From: Thiocystis violascens DSM 198
Lineage (GTDB): Bacteria > Pseudomonadota > Gammaproteobacteria > Chromatiales > Chromatiaceae
Reading direction: 5' to 3'
Assembly (NCBI RefSeq): GCF_000227745.2
Contig: NC_018012.1
Location: 4,089,412-4,153,411, forward strand
DNA length: 64,000 nucleotides
The position numbers and the translations under genes are program-made. Shown here piece after piece: positions 35,501 to 42,430 of the stretch; positions within the stretch are counted from its first letter, which is position 1, and every line of letters begins with the position of its first letter. The notes under the pieces were generated by a model. It had not been told where the DNA came from, searched no databases, and saw nothing but the letters and a program-made list of their open reading frames with translations.

Positions 35501-37881
35501 AGACGATCGCGGATTCCGAAGCCTACGCCGACTCCGACGTCTTTGACGGTCAATCCTTCGATGTCACGGCCAATGCTTACAGCGTCGCGGGAGAAAACGG
35601 ATCGGTCGCGACCCTGGAACTGGGCGGCGGCGATGGCGATGTTCCAGCGGTCGGTTCTCCCGGCAATGGCGCTCCCATCATCCCGGTGGAACTGACCCGG
35701 ATCGGCAGTGTGCAGGGCAGCGGTACGGCAAGCCCGTTCGCTGGTCAGACCCTTACCGTCGAAGCCATCGTGGTGGGCGACTTCCAGAATGGCGATGTGG
35801 ATGCCGGACGGAATTTGGGCGGGTTCTATCTGCAGGAAGAGGATCCGGATGCAGACGGCAACCCCCTCACTTCGGAAGGATTGTTTGTCTTTGAAGGGAA
35901 TACCTTTCTGACCGATGTGAGCGTGGGCGACCGCGTTCAGGTGACGGGTATCGTCACGGAGTACTTCGGGGAGACCCAACTGCAAGCCAGCGGCGTCACC
36001 CTGATCGGCTCCGGCAATCCATTACCCACGGCCGCCGCAATTGATCTGCCCAGCGCTGCAGTCTCCACCGCTCAGGGCGGTGACTTCCAGCCGGATCTGG
36101 AGGCCTACGAGGGCATGTTGGTCAGTTTCTCCGAGACGCTGACCATCACGGAAATGTTCCAGCTCGACCGCTTCAACGAGATCAAACTGAGCGCCGAGGG
36201 TCGTCTGGAGCAGTTCACCCAAAGCAATGCCCCCGATGCGGCTGGATACCAGCAGCACCTGCAAGACATCGGTGCCCGCACCATCGTCTATGACGATGGC
36301 CTCAATGTTCAGAATGCGCTCATCGGCAATCTGGATGGATTTGGCCCCACCTTCGACACCGCCACCGACATTCGCATCGGCGACACCCTTGCAAACCTGA
36401 CCGGGGTGCTGGATTACAAGTGGGCGGGCAATTCCGCTAGCGGGTCCACCTGGCGGGTACGCGCGACCCAGGATGATGAAAATACCTTCGACGAAGGCAA
36501 CGCGCGTCCGGCCGATCATGAACCGGTCGGCGGTTCGCTGAAAGCGGTCAGTCTCAATGTCCTGAATTACTTCGCCACCATCAATGAAGGTGGAAACCAA
36601 ACGGCCAATGCTCTAGCCCCGCGCGGTGCCAATTCCTCGGATGAATTCGCACGCCAAACCGAGAAGCTGGTGACCGCGATCCTCACCATGGACGCGGACA
36701 TCTATGGACTGGTCGAACTGGAAAACGACTTTCTGGCCGGTTCCACTGGCAATGCCATCGACTACCTGGTTGGCGAATTGAACGCGATTGTCGGCGATGG
36801 GGTTTATGACTGGGTCGATCCAGGCACTCAATTCGTTGGCAGTGACGCCATCGCCGTCGGATTCATCTATAACACCGAAAGGGTGCAGCCGGTTGGTGCT
36901 GCCGCGATTCTGGACGATCCGTCTTTCCTCGATCCAATGGACAGCGGTATGCCGCGCAACCGTGCCTCCCTGGCCCAGACCTTCGAGGACACCGCAAGCG
37001 GCGAGACCTTCACCGCAGTCGTGAATCATCTGAAATCCAAAGGCGATTCCGGTCTCACCGGCGACCCGCAAACCAATCCGGACCTGGATCAAGGCGATGG
37101 ACAAGGCTACTGGAACGCCACCCGCACCGAGGCGGCGGAGGCCTTGGCCGACTGGCTGGCCACCGATCCCACCGACAGCGGCGATCGCGATTTCCTCTTG
37201 CTTGGCGACTTCAATGCCTATGCCATGGAAGACCCCATCGTCGTCTTGCGGGACCGTGGATTTACCGATCTCGCCCAACATTTCGTCGGCCCCGACGCCT
37301 ATTCCTACGTCTTCGACGGCCAGATCGGCACCCTCGATTACGCCTTTGCCAGCGAGACCCTGTTCTCGCAAGTGACCGACGCCACCGAGTGGCACATCAA
37401 TGCCGACGAAGCCGATGCCCTGGACTACAACCTGGACTTCGGACGCGACTTTGACATCTTCGACGGGACATTGCCCTACCGCACCTCCGACCATGACCCG
37501 GTCATCGTGGGTCTGGACCTGAGCAGCCAGACTCCTGTCATCACGATCAGCGGCACCTCGGCACGCGATAAGTTGGTGGGCACTGACGCGGCCGAGTTGT
37601 TCGATGGCAACGGCGGCTCGGATGTCATCCTGACCGGCGGGGGCCATGACATCGTGGACCTGTCGAATTACTACCAAAATGGACTGCGCGAAGCCATTTT
37701 GCTGGCGGACTTCGATCCGACCCAGGACCAACTGGACGGGATCTCCTCCGGCAACATCACCCGCGCGCTATCGTTCGGCGATCGCACGCTGGCGTACCTC
37801 GACAATGGCGACATGCTGCAATTCATTGGAGTGAGCGATTTCGCCGACGTCGAGTTTACTTCTAACGGAGTTCCCGGCTAA
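29581..37881 (+). CDS. Giant secreted multidomain nuclease/5'-nucleotidase
   Basis: A 2766-residue protein, GTG start, with a GGGGG run about 10 bases before it. Approximate order: lamin-tail domain (1-165, VFINEFHYDN); SdiA-regulated-type beta-propeller (175-460); cadherin-like (460-560); lamin-tail (565-730); Calx-beta (735-855); lamin-tail (856-1035); 5'-nucleotidase metallophosphatase (1040-1350, LSSGDAFIPG and AFGNHEFDFG); 5'-nucleotidase C domain (1415-1620, SIKNGGGIRASIG); two lamin-tail domains (1700-2030); OB-fold (2035-2150); ExeM-type endonuclease/phosphatase (2320-2650, LVELENDF, LLGDFNAY, SDHDPVIVGL); and a C-terminal calcium-repeat-like tail (GNGGSDVILTGGGHDIVDLS). There is no Sec signal; the tail fits type I secretion. 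It likely degrades extracellular DNA and dephosphorylates the nucleotides. Confidence 0.9.
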   Translation: MARVFINEFHYDNLSTDAGEFIEIAGPAGTDLTGWSIVLYNGNGGAFYDTEGLSGTIPDQGNGFGTVIVNYPVDGIQNGAPDGIALVDHNGAVVQFLSYEGTFTAVGGAADGLLSTNVGVVEPNTTPVGNSLQLTGTGSLYEDFTWSGPTANTSGDVNVGQTFVAPADNSVDLSTYVRIGRYDLPEPTRTAAPNGSQLALEVSAVTYNPTTDTLFVVGDEGTSIIQVTKTGQLIDSMTLESGAFEDTEGLTYLGAGKFALVEERLRQVNLFTYTPDTTLTRADVQTVKLGTTIGNIGLEGMSYDPLTDGYVLVKETGPQGIFQTGIDFTAGTATNGSASTENATNLFDPALAGLTDFADVYALSNLQPTDANLLLLGQEDGRIVNIDRGTGTISNSLQIAADPENPLAVSGQGFEGLTMDSDGLLYVTSEQGGGDGDHPQLWVYAPASYTYENAAPVAVSLSNALSSLAENSDTTAAVKVGDIIVSDDALGTNTLSLTGTDAAAFEIVGTELFLKAGTTLDFGIKPSLQVTVNVDDASLGGISDAAAAFTLPITDTSDNASSLMISEVAPWSSGNSSLGADWFEVTNTGTSAVDISGWRFDDDSSVAANGSDLGGVTSIGSGQSVVFVDGDANTVTAFVNTWFGGILPSGVTIGTYDGPGLGTGGDAVNLFDATGTLVTGVSFGASPSASPFATFDNATGQPTVSTLSEAGVNGAFSVIDQAAILIGSPGAISGAPVSATLVAITATDAAAAEEVQNPGAFAVLRTGDTTAPLEVTYSIGGDAEAADYTPSLPTTVTIPAGASEAIIVVTPVDDDLAETNESLTLTLVDSAAYDVVANAASATVTIADNDTAAADFNLQISEMWPGNAEGSDLTADWFEITNTGTEAWVSGVAPNLYYDDGSQDPTTADLINGISQIAPGNSVIVVVGNAADAQTFATVWGSVIDLAGIDIGYTDGAGLGAGGDGVSLFVGLPAPTDTPADFEEYPNTTGSEGRSYDVDLAAFSVAGQNGAVATAPNDANESAVGSPGIADNEGGDGNLGVFTLELLHAADQEAGAAAVQDAPNFSAVLNALRAQDLGNDGEPDNTLTLSSGDAFIPGLFYGASKAVFGSAGIADIQIQNELGFQAIAFGNHEFDFGTSTLAKLIDGSAPGGFSKLSGSALEGLDFAGTAFPYLSTNLDFSADANLAPLEVAGGQAPQANAVTSSTVIDVNGENVGVVGATTPALGTISSPGDVTSSPEWVNTTPTDAELDALAAGIQLEVDALLAANPGMNKVILLAHMQKLDVELALAERLTDVDIIVAGGSNTRLFDDNDAIRPGDSDQGQYPQFVTNAGGTTTAVVNTDGSYKYVGRLVIDFDADGHIIADSYDETVSGAYATDDTGVAALDAEGLIDPEIQAIADAIQAQIIATESNVFGVSDVFLNGNRTGTDTADDPDGVRSQETNLGDLTADANLAAAQSVDPTVVISIKNGGGIRASIGQTVVPPGGGDYARIPNEEIVDGDGNVVKPAGGISQNDIQTSLAFNNGLTLLTLTKAELVAILEHGVGDIGGGRFPQVSGVKFSYDPDLVVGDRIVSAGIFDENDSLIAELVRDGEIVGDATETFRIVTLNFLAGGGDGYPFPTGPEANRVDLTDLDDNDEPDRNFTGDATFVDNGSEQDALAEYLLDRFNTPESVFDQEDTGRDLDERIQNLDFRDDTVLPEIKVFISEFHYDNDGTDEGEFVEVTADAGADLTGYSIVLYNGNGGASYATYALSGSVTDQASGQGTMVVSTSGLQNGSPDGMALVDADGNVVEFLSYEGMFTANGGPAAGMTSTDVGVLELSDTPVGQSLQLINGVWTDPAAASKGQVNTATGSDFDLQITEIWPGQDGADVTADWFEITNVGAAAWVSADDPDLYYDDDSADPTVADPIRGISAIAPGESAIVVIGDSVDVATFIDVWGDVISLDGVAVGYTDGAGLGNGGDAVTLFVGGPTVETIADSEAYADSDVFDGQSFDVTANAYSVAGENGSVATLELGGGDGDVPAVGSPGNGAPIIPVELTRIGSVQGSGTASPFAGQTLTVEAIVVGDFQNGDVDAGRNLGGFYLQEEDPDADGNPLTSEGLFVFEGNTFLTDVSVGDRVQVTGIVTEYFGETQLQASGVTLIGSGNPLPTAAAIDLPSAAVSTAQGGDFQPDLEAYEGMLVSFSETLTITEMFQLDRFNEIKLSAEGRLEQFTQSNAPDAAGYQQHLQDIGARTIVYDDGLNVQNALIGNLDGFGPTFDTATDIRIGDTLANLTGVLDYKWAGNSASGSTWRVRATQDDENTFDEGNARPADHEPVGGSLKAVSLNVLNYFATINEGGNQTANALAPRGANSSDEFARQTEKLVTAILTMDADIYGLVELENDFLAGSTGNAIDYLVGELNAIVGDGVYDWVDPGTQFVGSDAIAVGFIYNTERVQPVGAAAILDDPSFLDPMDSGMPRNRASLAQTFEDTASGETFTAVVNHLKSKGDSGLTGDPQTNPDLDQGDGQGYWNATRTEAAEALADWLATDPTDSGDRDFLLLGDFNAYAMEDPIVVLRDRGFTDLAQHFVGPDAYSYVFDGQIGTLDYAFASETLFSQVTDATEWHINADEADALDYNLDFGRDFDIFDGTLPYRTSDHDPVIVGLDLSSQTPVITISGTSARDKLVGTDAAELFDGNGGSDVILTGGGHDIVDLSNYYQNGLREAILLADFDPTQDQLDGISSGNITRALSFGDRTLAYLDNGDMLQFIGVSDFADVEFTSNGVPG

Positions 37882-37896
37882 CCCGGCAAGAAATCG

Positions 37897-37943
37897 TTGT
37901 GTGTCATGGGTCATACCCGTGCGCGGCGACCCGTGACACACAA
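37897..37943. terminator. Strong hairpin after the giant gene
   Basis: Sixteen-base arms with one mismatch, TTGTGTGTCATGGGTC (37897-37912) and GACCCGTGACACACAA (37928-37943), 15 bases after the stop codon. There is no T-run, so it may be a terminator of the stem-only kind or an mRNA-stabilising hairpin. Confidence 0.55.
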
Positions 37944-38107
37944 GCCTCAACGACCTGAAACCCCAGTCACGGTTCAACAACTGACACGATCTCCTCCAGA
38001 GCCTTTCTCCCTCGCGGGGGAAAGGGTTGGGAGAGGAAAAAGGGTCTGTTTTGTATCGGTTATTTTTTGTCATCCCACAGCTTTTCGCATTGATCAGGAG
38101 CTATGTC

Positions 38108-38710
38108 ATGAAGAACCAAGCCTTGTTTGGTTTATGTCTGCTCGGTATTGCCATGGTTAACCCGGCGCATGCCGTTTTGCTTTCCGACGTTACCGTCGAT
38201 ATCGATACCTATGTGGAAGCCTCTTCCGCAATGATCGATTACGATTCATCTTCCGAGCAAATTGGAAGCCTTTTCGCACCCATTGACAGTATGAACAATG
38301 TCTCTCGAGGGATTGGGAGCGAGATTTGGTTGTTCGCACGCGTCGACATTTCTGGACATGCAATCCTTGACTCGTCTCCAGACATCTCTGTCTATGATGT
38401 TAACTTTGACCAGATGCTCGGCGGCAATCTGCTCGATACGGCGTTCGATGCCAGTGATTCATTTGCGCTGTTGTTCCAAACGACCGGCGGATCGGCCGCC
38501 TCTGAATTCGGCGGGTATTTTGTCGCGACATTTACGAGCAGCTTGAGAAATACCTACGCATCTCCGTCAGATATCGTCTTTCCTGAAATGGGATCGCTCC
38601 GCATCAACGCCGCGGCCCTCAACAACGTCTCCGAGCCGGCGACCCTGTCCCTACTTGCGATTGCCTTGCTTGGCGGTCCCCTGATCCGGCGACGCAAGCG
38701 GAGTCTCTGA
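38108..38710 (+). CDS. PEP-CTERM-type exported protein
   Basis: A 200-residue protein. The ATG at 38108 starts a clear signal peptide (MKNQALFGLCLLGIAMVNPA, cut near AHA-V). The C-terminus ends in VSEPATLSLLAIALLGGPLI followed by RRRKRSL: a (P)EP-like motif, a hydrophobic helix and a basic tail, the exosortase sorting signal. The middle is a beta-rich domain without a known name (EIWLFARVDISG, SFALLFQTTGG). Such proteins are released from or anchored to the envelope by exosortase/archaeosortase-type processing and are usual in biofilm-forming Gram-negatives. No exosortase gene is in the window. Confidence 0.82.
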   Translation: MKNQALFGLCLLGIAMVNPAHAVLLSDVTVDIDTYVEASSAMIDYDSSSEQIGSLFAPIDSMNNVSRGIGSEIWLFARVDISGHAILDSSPDISVYDVNFDQMLGGNLLDTAFDASDSFALLFQTTGGSAASEFGGYFVATFTSSLRNTYASPSDIVFPEMGSLRINAAALNNVSEPATLSLLAIALLGGPLIRRRKRSL

Positions 38711-38750
38711 CCCTCCATTCCATCGGATTCACCTCATGTGTAGTTAGGAC

Positions 38751-38776
38751 GAAGCCCGGGCAGCTTGCCGGGCTTC
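38751..38776. terminator. Hairpin downstream of the PEP-CTERM gene
   Basis: GAAGCCCGG and CCGGGCTTC form a 9-bp stem with an 8-base loop, 40 bases after the stop codon. No T-run follows, so a terminator role is only possible. Confidence 0.4.
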
Positions 38777-38883
38777 ATCCGCCAGAGTAGGAGCGGTCAG
38801 GTCGAACCGCGGTGCGCTGTCGGACTTGCTCCAGCCGACGATTCGCTTCATCGAACAGATCGGTACAGCCCTCCTCGGAGCGT

Positions 38884-38906
38884 GATTTTCCGGAAATCGC
38901 CTAAAG
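38884..38906. repeat. Solo terminus of the AGGCGATTTCC repeat family
   Basis: GATTTTCCGGAAATCGCCTA followed by AAG is an inverse copy of the terminus that bounds copies A-C. No partner terminus lies within 300 bases. The stop codon of the gene at 38901-39455 (CTA on this strand) falls inside it. Confidence 0.7.
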
Positions 38907-39455
38907 CCCGCTCTCGATCCGCGCGGCCCGTGAGGCGCTCAGCGCGTTTGCCACGTAGCTCAGCGAGATCCCCAATTCGCGCGTCCAGGAGAGTTCGATG
39001 TGCCATGTCGGAGATGGCATCCACTGATGTACCGCGCGGCCCTCGCCGCGCCGGATCGCGGCGAGGCGTGCCGCCGGGGTCGATGCATACTCGGGGAATT
39101 GGCTCCGGTCCTCGCCCGGACCATATTTCTCGCGCAAGAGCCGGTAGGTGTCATCGAAACGCAGTTGGGTCGAGACCCCGTAGGCACGCACGACTTTATA
39201 GATGCGCCGGGAGAAGGCGAGTACGTACAACTGGTTTTCTCCATCCGGAAAGATCAGGGCAAGACTGTCCGCCGCCGCCTGAGAGACCGCCGGGGCCGGC
39301 ACGGATTGCAGCAGCGGATCAACCTCGCCCCCCAGACAGTACCGCCCGAAGACCTGCTTGAGACAGGGATCCTCCGCTAGAGCGATCCTGGCGCAAACCA
39401 TCGATCCGATCGTCAGCGCAACCGCGGCGATCCTGCCTACCAGTGATCCACCCAT
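38901..39455 (-). CDS. Secreted protein of unknown function
   Basis: A 184-residue protein with a signal peptide cleaved near ALA-E (residue 28). The first mature residues carry two cysteines (DPCLKQVFGRYCLGG) that likely pair. The centre has a pattern of helices with FPDGENQLYVLAFSRRIYKV and LRFDDTYRLLREKYGPGED, and the end HIELSWTRELGISLSYVANA looks like paired strands. No family is recognised. The start overlaps the 3' end of murI by 19 bases, so it is probably translated from the same transcript. The stop codon is supplied by a repeat terminus. Confidence 0.6.
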   Translation of the reverse strand: MGGSLVGRIAAVALTIGSMVCARIALAEDPCLKQVFGRYCLGGEVDPLLQSVPAPAVSQAAADSLALIFPDGENQLYVLAFSRRIYKVVRAYGVSTQLRFDDTYRLLREKYGPGEDRSQFPEYASTPAARLAAIRRGEGRAVHQWMPSPTWHIELSWTRELGISLSYVANALSASRAARIESGL

Positions 39456-40363
39456 GACACACGGCCTCGTTTGGAGAGATCGGAGGAGGATAACCGATCA
39501 TCCTGGTCGGAGTGCGGAGAGTGCGCGGATTCAGAACCGGGCGCGCGTCGTTCAAGACCGGCGTCCGCGCTGAGGCGTTCCAGCACCGCATCCGGGCGCC
39601 ACAGCCGGGCGATCAACCCCTGGGTCGCGGCCGGATCGCCGCTGGTCCAGAAACGTTCGCGGCCAACGCTGTCCGACGGCGCCAGCAACCCGGACTCGGC
39701 CAGACGCCGTCGAACCTGACGGGCAACCGCCGCCCCCGAGTCCAGCACCGCCACGTTCGGACCGGCCAGTTCCTCGATCAAGGGGGTCAAATGCGGATAG
39801 TGGGTGCAACCCAACACCAGGGTATCGGCGCCGCGCGCCAGCAGGGGCGCGAGAAACCCCGCCAGGAGCGCGCGGGTTGGCGCGCCGTCCAGGTCGCCGG
39901 ATTCGATCCGTTCGACCAGACCGGGACAGGGTTGCGGCAGGATGAGGGCATTCCGGTCAAGCCGCTCTAGCAGAAGCGCGAAGGTTTGGCTGGCGAGCGT
40001 CTGACGGGTGGCGAGCACGCCCACCACGCCGGATCGTGTCCGCGCCACCGCCGGCTTGACCGCCGGTTCCATGGCCACGATCGGCACCGGATAGCGGCTG
40101 CGCAGCAGGCGGGCCGCGGCTCCGGTCGCGGTGTTGCAGGCCACCACAACCGTTTTGACGCCTTGGGCGAGCAGGAATTCGGTGACGGCCGCCGCGCGCG
40201 ACTCGATGGCCGCCAGCGGTTTGTCGCCATAGGGCGCATGGCCGCAATCCGCCACGTAAAACAGATCCTCATGGGGCAACTCGCGGCGGATCTCGCGCAG
40301 CACCGAGAGCCCCCCGACGCCGGAATCGAAAACGCCGATGGGTTGATGGCGGGACATGGACAT
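39437..40363 (-). CDS. murI: Glutamate racemase
   Basis: A 308-residue cofactor-independent racemase making D-glutamate for peptidoglycan. The start MSMSRHQPIGVFDSGVGGLS at 40363 is chosen; the frame is open further upstream, but the extra part is unrelated to the family. The two catalytic cysteines are in VVACNTATGAAA and LGCTHYPHLTPLI. The body matches MurI in length to about residue 265; the last 40 residues (RRAPGSESAHSPHSDQDDRL and beyond) are a hydrophilic extension not usual for the family, which may be the result of a lost stop codon near repeat-rich DNA. Confidence 0.93.
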   Translation of the reverse strand: MSMSRHQPIGVFDSGVGGLSVLREIRRELPHEDLFYVADCGHAPYGDKPLAAIESRAAAVTEFLLAQGVKTVVVACNTATGAAARLLRSRYPVPIVAMEPAVKPAVARTRSGVVGVLATRQTLASQTFALLLERLDRNALILPQPCPGLVERIESGDLDGAPTRALLAGFLAPLLARGADTLVLGCTHYPHLTPLIEELAGPNVAVLDSGAAVARQVRRRLAESGLLAPSDSVGRERFWTSGDPAATQGLIARLWRPDAVLERLSADAGLERRAPGSESAHSPHSDQDDRLSSSDLSKRGRVSWVDHW

Positions 40364-40627
40364 CCTTTGCGAACGGCGATCCGGCGGGAACGCCCGGCGA
40401 TGAACAGGGGTTGTATGAGGAAACGGGGCGAGCGACCGGTCAGCGGGCGCGGAAGCGCCGCGCGACGACCGGCGGAAGTGTAAAAGCCAGGGCCGGGAAT
40501 GACAACGATGCGCGACCGTTCCGCGGGCCGTGGCTTCGCAACCGCGCGCATGGCTGGATTCGACCTCGGACATGGCCTAGCCTAGGCGGTCTGTCACAGA
40601 CATTCCAGCCAAGAAGGAAACCCACTC

Positions 40628-42118
40628 ATGCGCAAACTCTTGGGCGCGCTCGCGCTCCTCGCCACCGGCATTGTCCAGGCCGCGATCCCCGCCACGCCCG
40701 TGATGACGGTCTACGAATTCAATGGTCCCCTGGAGGTGCCCTATTTCAACGCCAGCGATCTGTCCCGCGCGGGAACCCTGACCCAGGGCACCTCGCTGAT
40801 CCCCTGTCTGCCGATCCGCGATGGCAAGCCATTGACGGATCAAAGCGGAACGCCCTATGTCGGCTTCGAGATCGTGGTGGATCCGCGCAAGGCGTCCCGC
40901 TCGTCGACCGAGGACTTCAAGCGCGCGGTCGCCGCGCGCAAGGCACTCAAGGTCAAGAACCACCATTGTCCGGCGAGCGTCCGGTCCGTCATCGGCATCC
41001 GCGATCTCTACGCACTGGAGAAGGCGCCGTCCTTCGATCCGCCCCGCGCGGGTGGCGGACGCGCGGAGTCGGGCGTCAGCGAACTCGATCGCATCGTGCG
41101 CGCCTTCCATGCCTCCAGCGACTGCGAGGGGGCGAATGTCAAACTGACGGGTCGGCGTCCCGCCCTGAAACGCGCCTGGGATGACTTCATCCGCGACCAT
41201 GCGGACTTGGGCTCGCCGACCACGCTCGCCCGCGCCAAGCATCTGGATTATGTCATGCGCACGGCGATCTACGAGGGCCACCTGGGGCGCGGCTGCAATG
41301 CCTATGGCGCCTGCGAGCGTAACATCATCGCACTCTCCATCCGTAACCGCGCCGTCGGGCAATGCCAAAAGAATCAGGGTTGCTCCTTTCCGGGCGATTT
41401 TCAGGGTGCCGCTTCGTCGGTCTCGCAGTACAACATCTGGGACGAATATCTGACCCAGATCTCGGGTCTGACCTCCTGTTTCCTGCGCCCGGATCTGGCC
41501 AGCGACGAACGCTACGCCAAGCTCCAGGCGATGTACGCCCAGAGTCTGCCCGATGTCGAGCGGATTCTGTTTGGCGACGATGCCGATTTGCGCACAGTGT
41601 TCCCCGAGAACTCGCTGGCCGACCTCACCTCGATGCGCCACTACTATCACGCGCCGGCCATGGGCAAGTGTTTCCCGAACCATGACCGGGTGGAATACAT
41701 GAGCGGCGCGGTGGCCCGCAAGGGCGACGATTTCGCGTTGATCGCTAATACCCGCATCCAGGTCGGCGCCAAGTCCGGCGATGGCTACGCCTTCGAGGAG
41801 TTCCGCTTCGAGGAGACGCCGGAGCGGGATCTCGTGCGAATCGAGGATAACTATCCCGGCTTTCTGGTCGACGCCCGCAAGGTCTCGCTGCGCGCGCCGG
41901 GTTTCTGTCCCGCCTACGGCATCCCCAGCGGCTGCCGCTCGGGGACGGTCGGGCGTTATCGCAAGACCCCGAACTGGCTGAACGACGGCAAGCCGTTGGG
42001 CATCACCTGCCGGCTCTCCGATCGGGGCGAATCCTGCCAGGGCGGCGGCGCGACGAAAACCGTAGAAGTGGGCGGGGTCTGCGACAAGGAAATGCGGCCG
42101 GTTGCCGGGGTGCGCTGA
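40628..42118 (+). CDS. Large secreted Cys-rich protein of unknown function
   Basis: A 496-residue protein with a signal peptide cleaved near VQA-A (residue 19), preceded by an AAGAAGGA ribosome-binding site. At least twelve cysteines are spread over the mature chain (for example HHCPASV, SSDCEGANV, RGCNAYGACERNI, GQCQKNQGCSF, SGCRSGTVG, GESCQGGG), suggesting several disulfides in the periplasm or outside. There is no haem CxxCH motif. No enzyme motif is recognised; WDDFIRDHADLGSPTTLARA and YNIWDEYLTQISGLTSCFL look like ordered helical parts. It is divergent from murI and ends beside repeat copy C. Function unknown. Confidence 0.7.
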   Translation: MRKLLGALALLATGIVQAAIPATPVMTVYEFNGPLEVPYFNASDLSRAGTLTQGTSLIPCLPIRDGKPLTDQSGTPYVGFEIVVDPRKASRSSTEDFKRAVAARKALKVKNHHCPASVRSVIGIRDLYALEKAPSFDPPRAGGGRAESGVSELDRIVRAFHASSDCEGANVKLTGRRPALKRAWDDFIRDHADLGSPTTLARAKHLDYVMRTAIYEGHLGRGCNAYGACERNIIALSIRNRAVGQCQKNQGCSFPGDFQGAASSVSQYNIWDEYLTQISGLTSCFLRPDLASDERYAKLQAMYAQSLPDVERILFGDDADLRTVFPENSLADLTSMRHYYHAPAMGKCFPNHDRVEYMSGAVARKGDDFALIANTRIQVGAKSGDGYAFEEFRFEETPERDLVRIEDNYPGFLVDARKVSLRAPGFCPAYGIPSGCRSGTVGRYRKTPNWLNDGKPLGITCRLSDRGESCQGGGATKTVEVGGVCDKEMRPVAGVR

Positions 42119-42169
42119 GTCATCGGATCGCTCCATGATCTCGGGCGGTTTTAGTTGTCAGTTGTCGGT

Positions 42170-42347
42170 TTAGGCGATTTCCGGAAAAGCTCATACCCAC
42201 TTTCGTGGTGACATTGCATCCGTTCGTGGTGAGCTGGTCGAACCATGAACGGATGCAATGTCGACCTCGGAGCGCGATTTCCGCCCGTCCTTCGACAAGC
42301 TCAGGACGAACGGAAATCGGTAAAGTCATTCCCGTAAATCACCTTAA
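42170..42347. repeat. Full-length inverted-repeat-bounded element (copy C)
   Basis: A 178-bp non-coding element with left terminus TTTAGGCGATTTCCGGAAAA (then GCTCATACCC) and right terminus GGTAAAGTCATTCCCGTAAA (then TCACCTTAA). It contains the same two nested palindromes as copy B: CATTGCATCCGTTCGTGGTG with its inverse (42211-42262), then GCGATTTCCGCCCGTCCTTC with its inverse (42271-42319). Confidence 0.75.
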
Positions 42348-42430
42348 CCGTTTAATCCTTTTGGGAACGAGGGCGTCCAGTCCTCGCTCCGGGTGTGGCC
42401 GGTCGCGTGCCGATCAAATCGGGAATGTAT

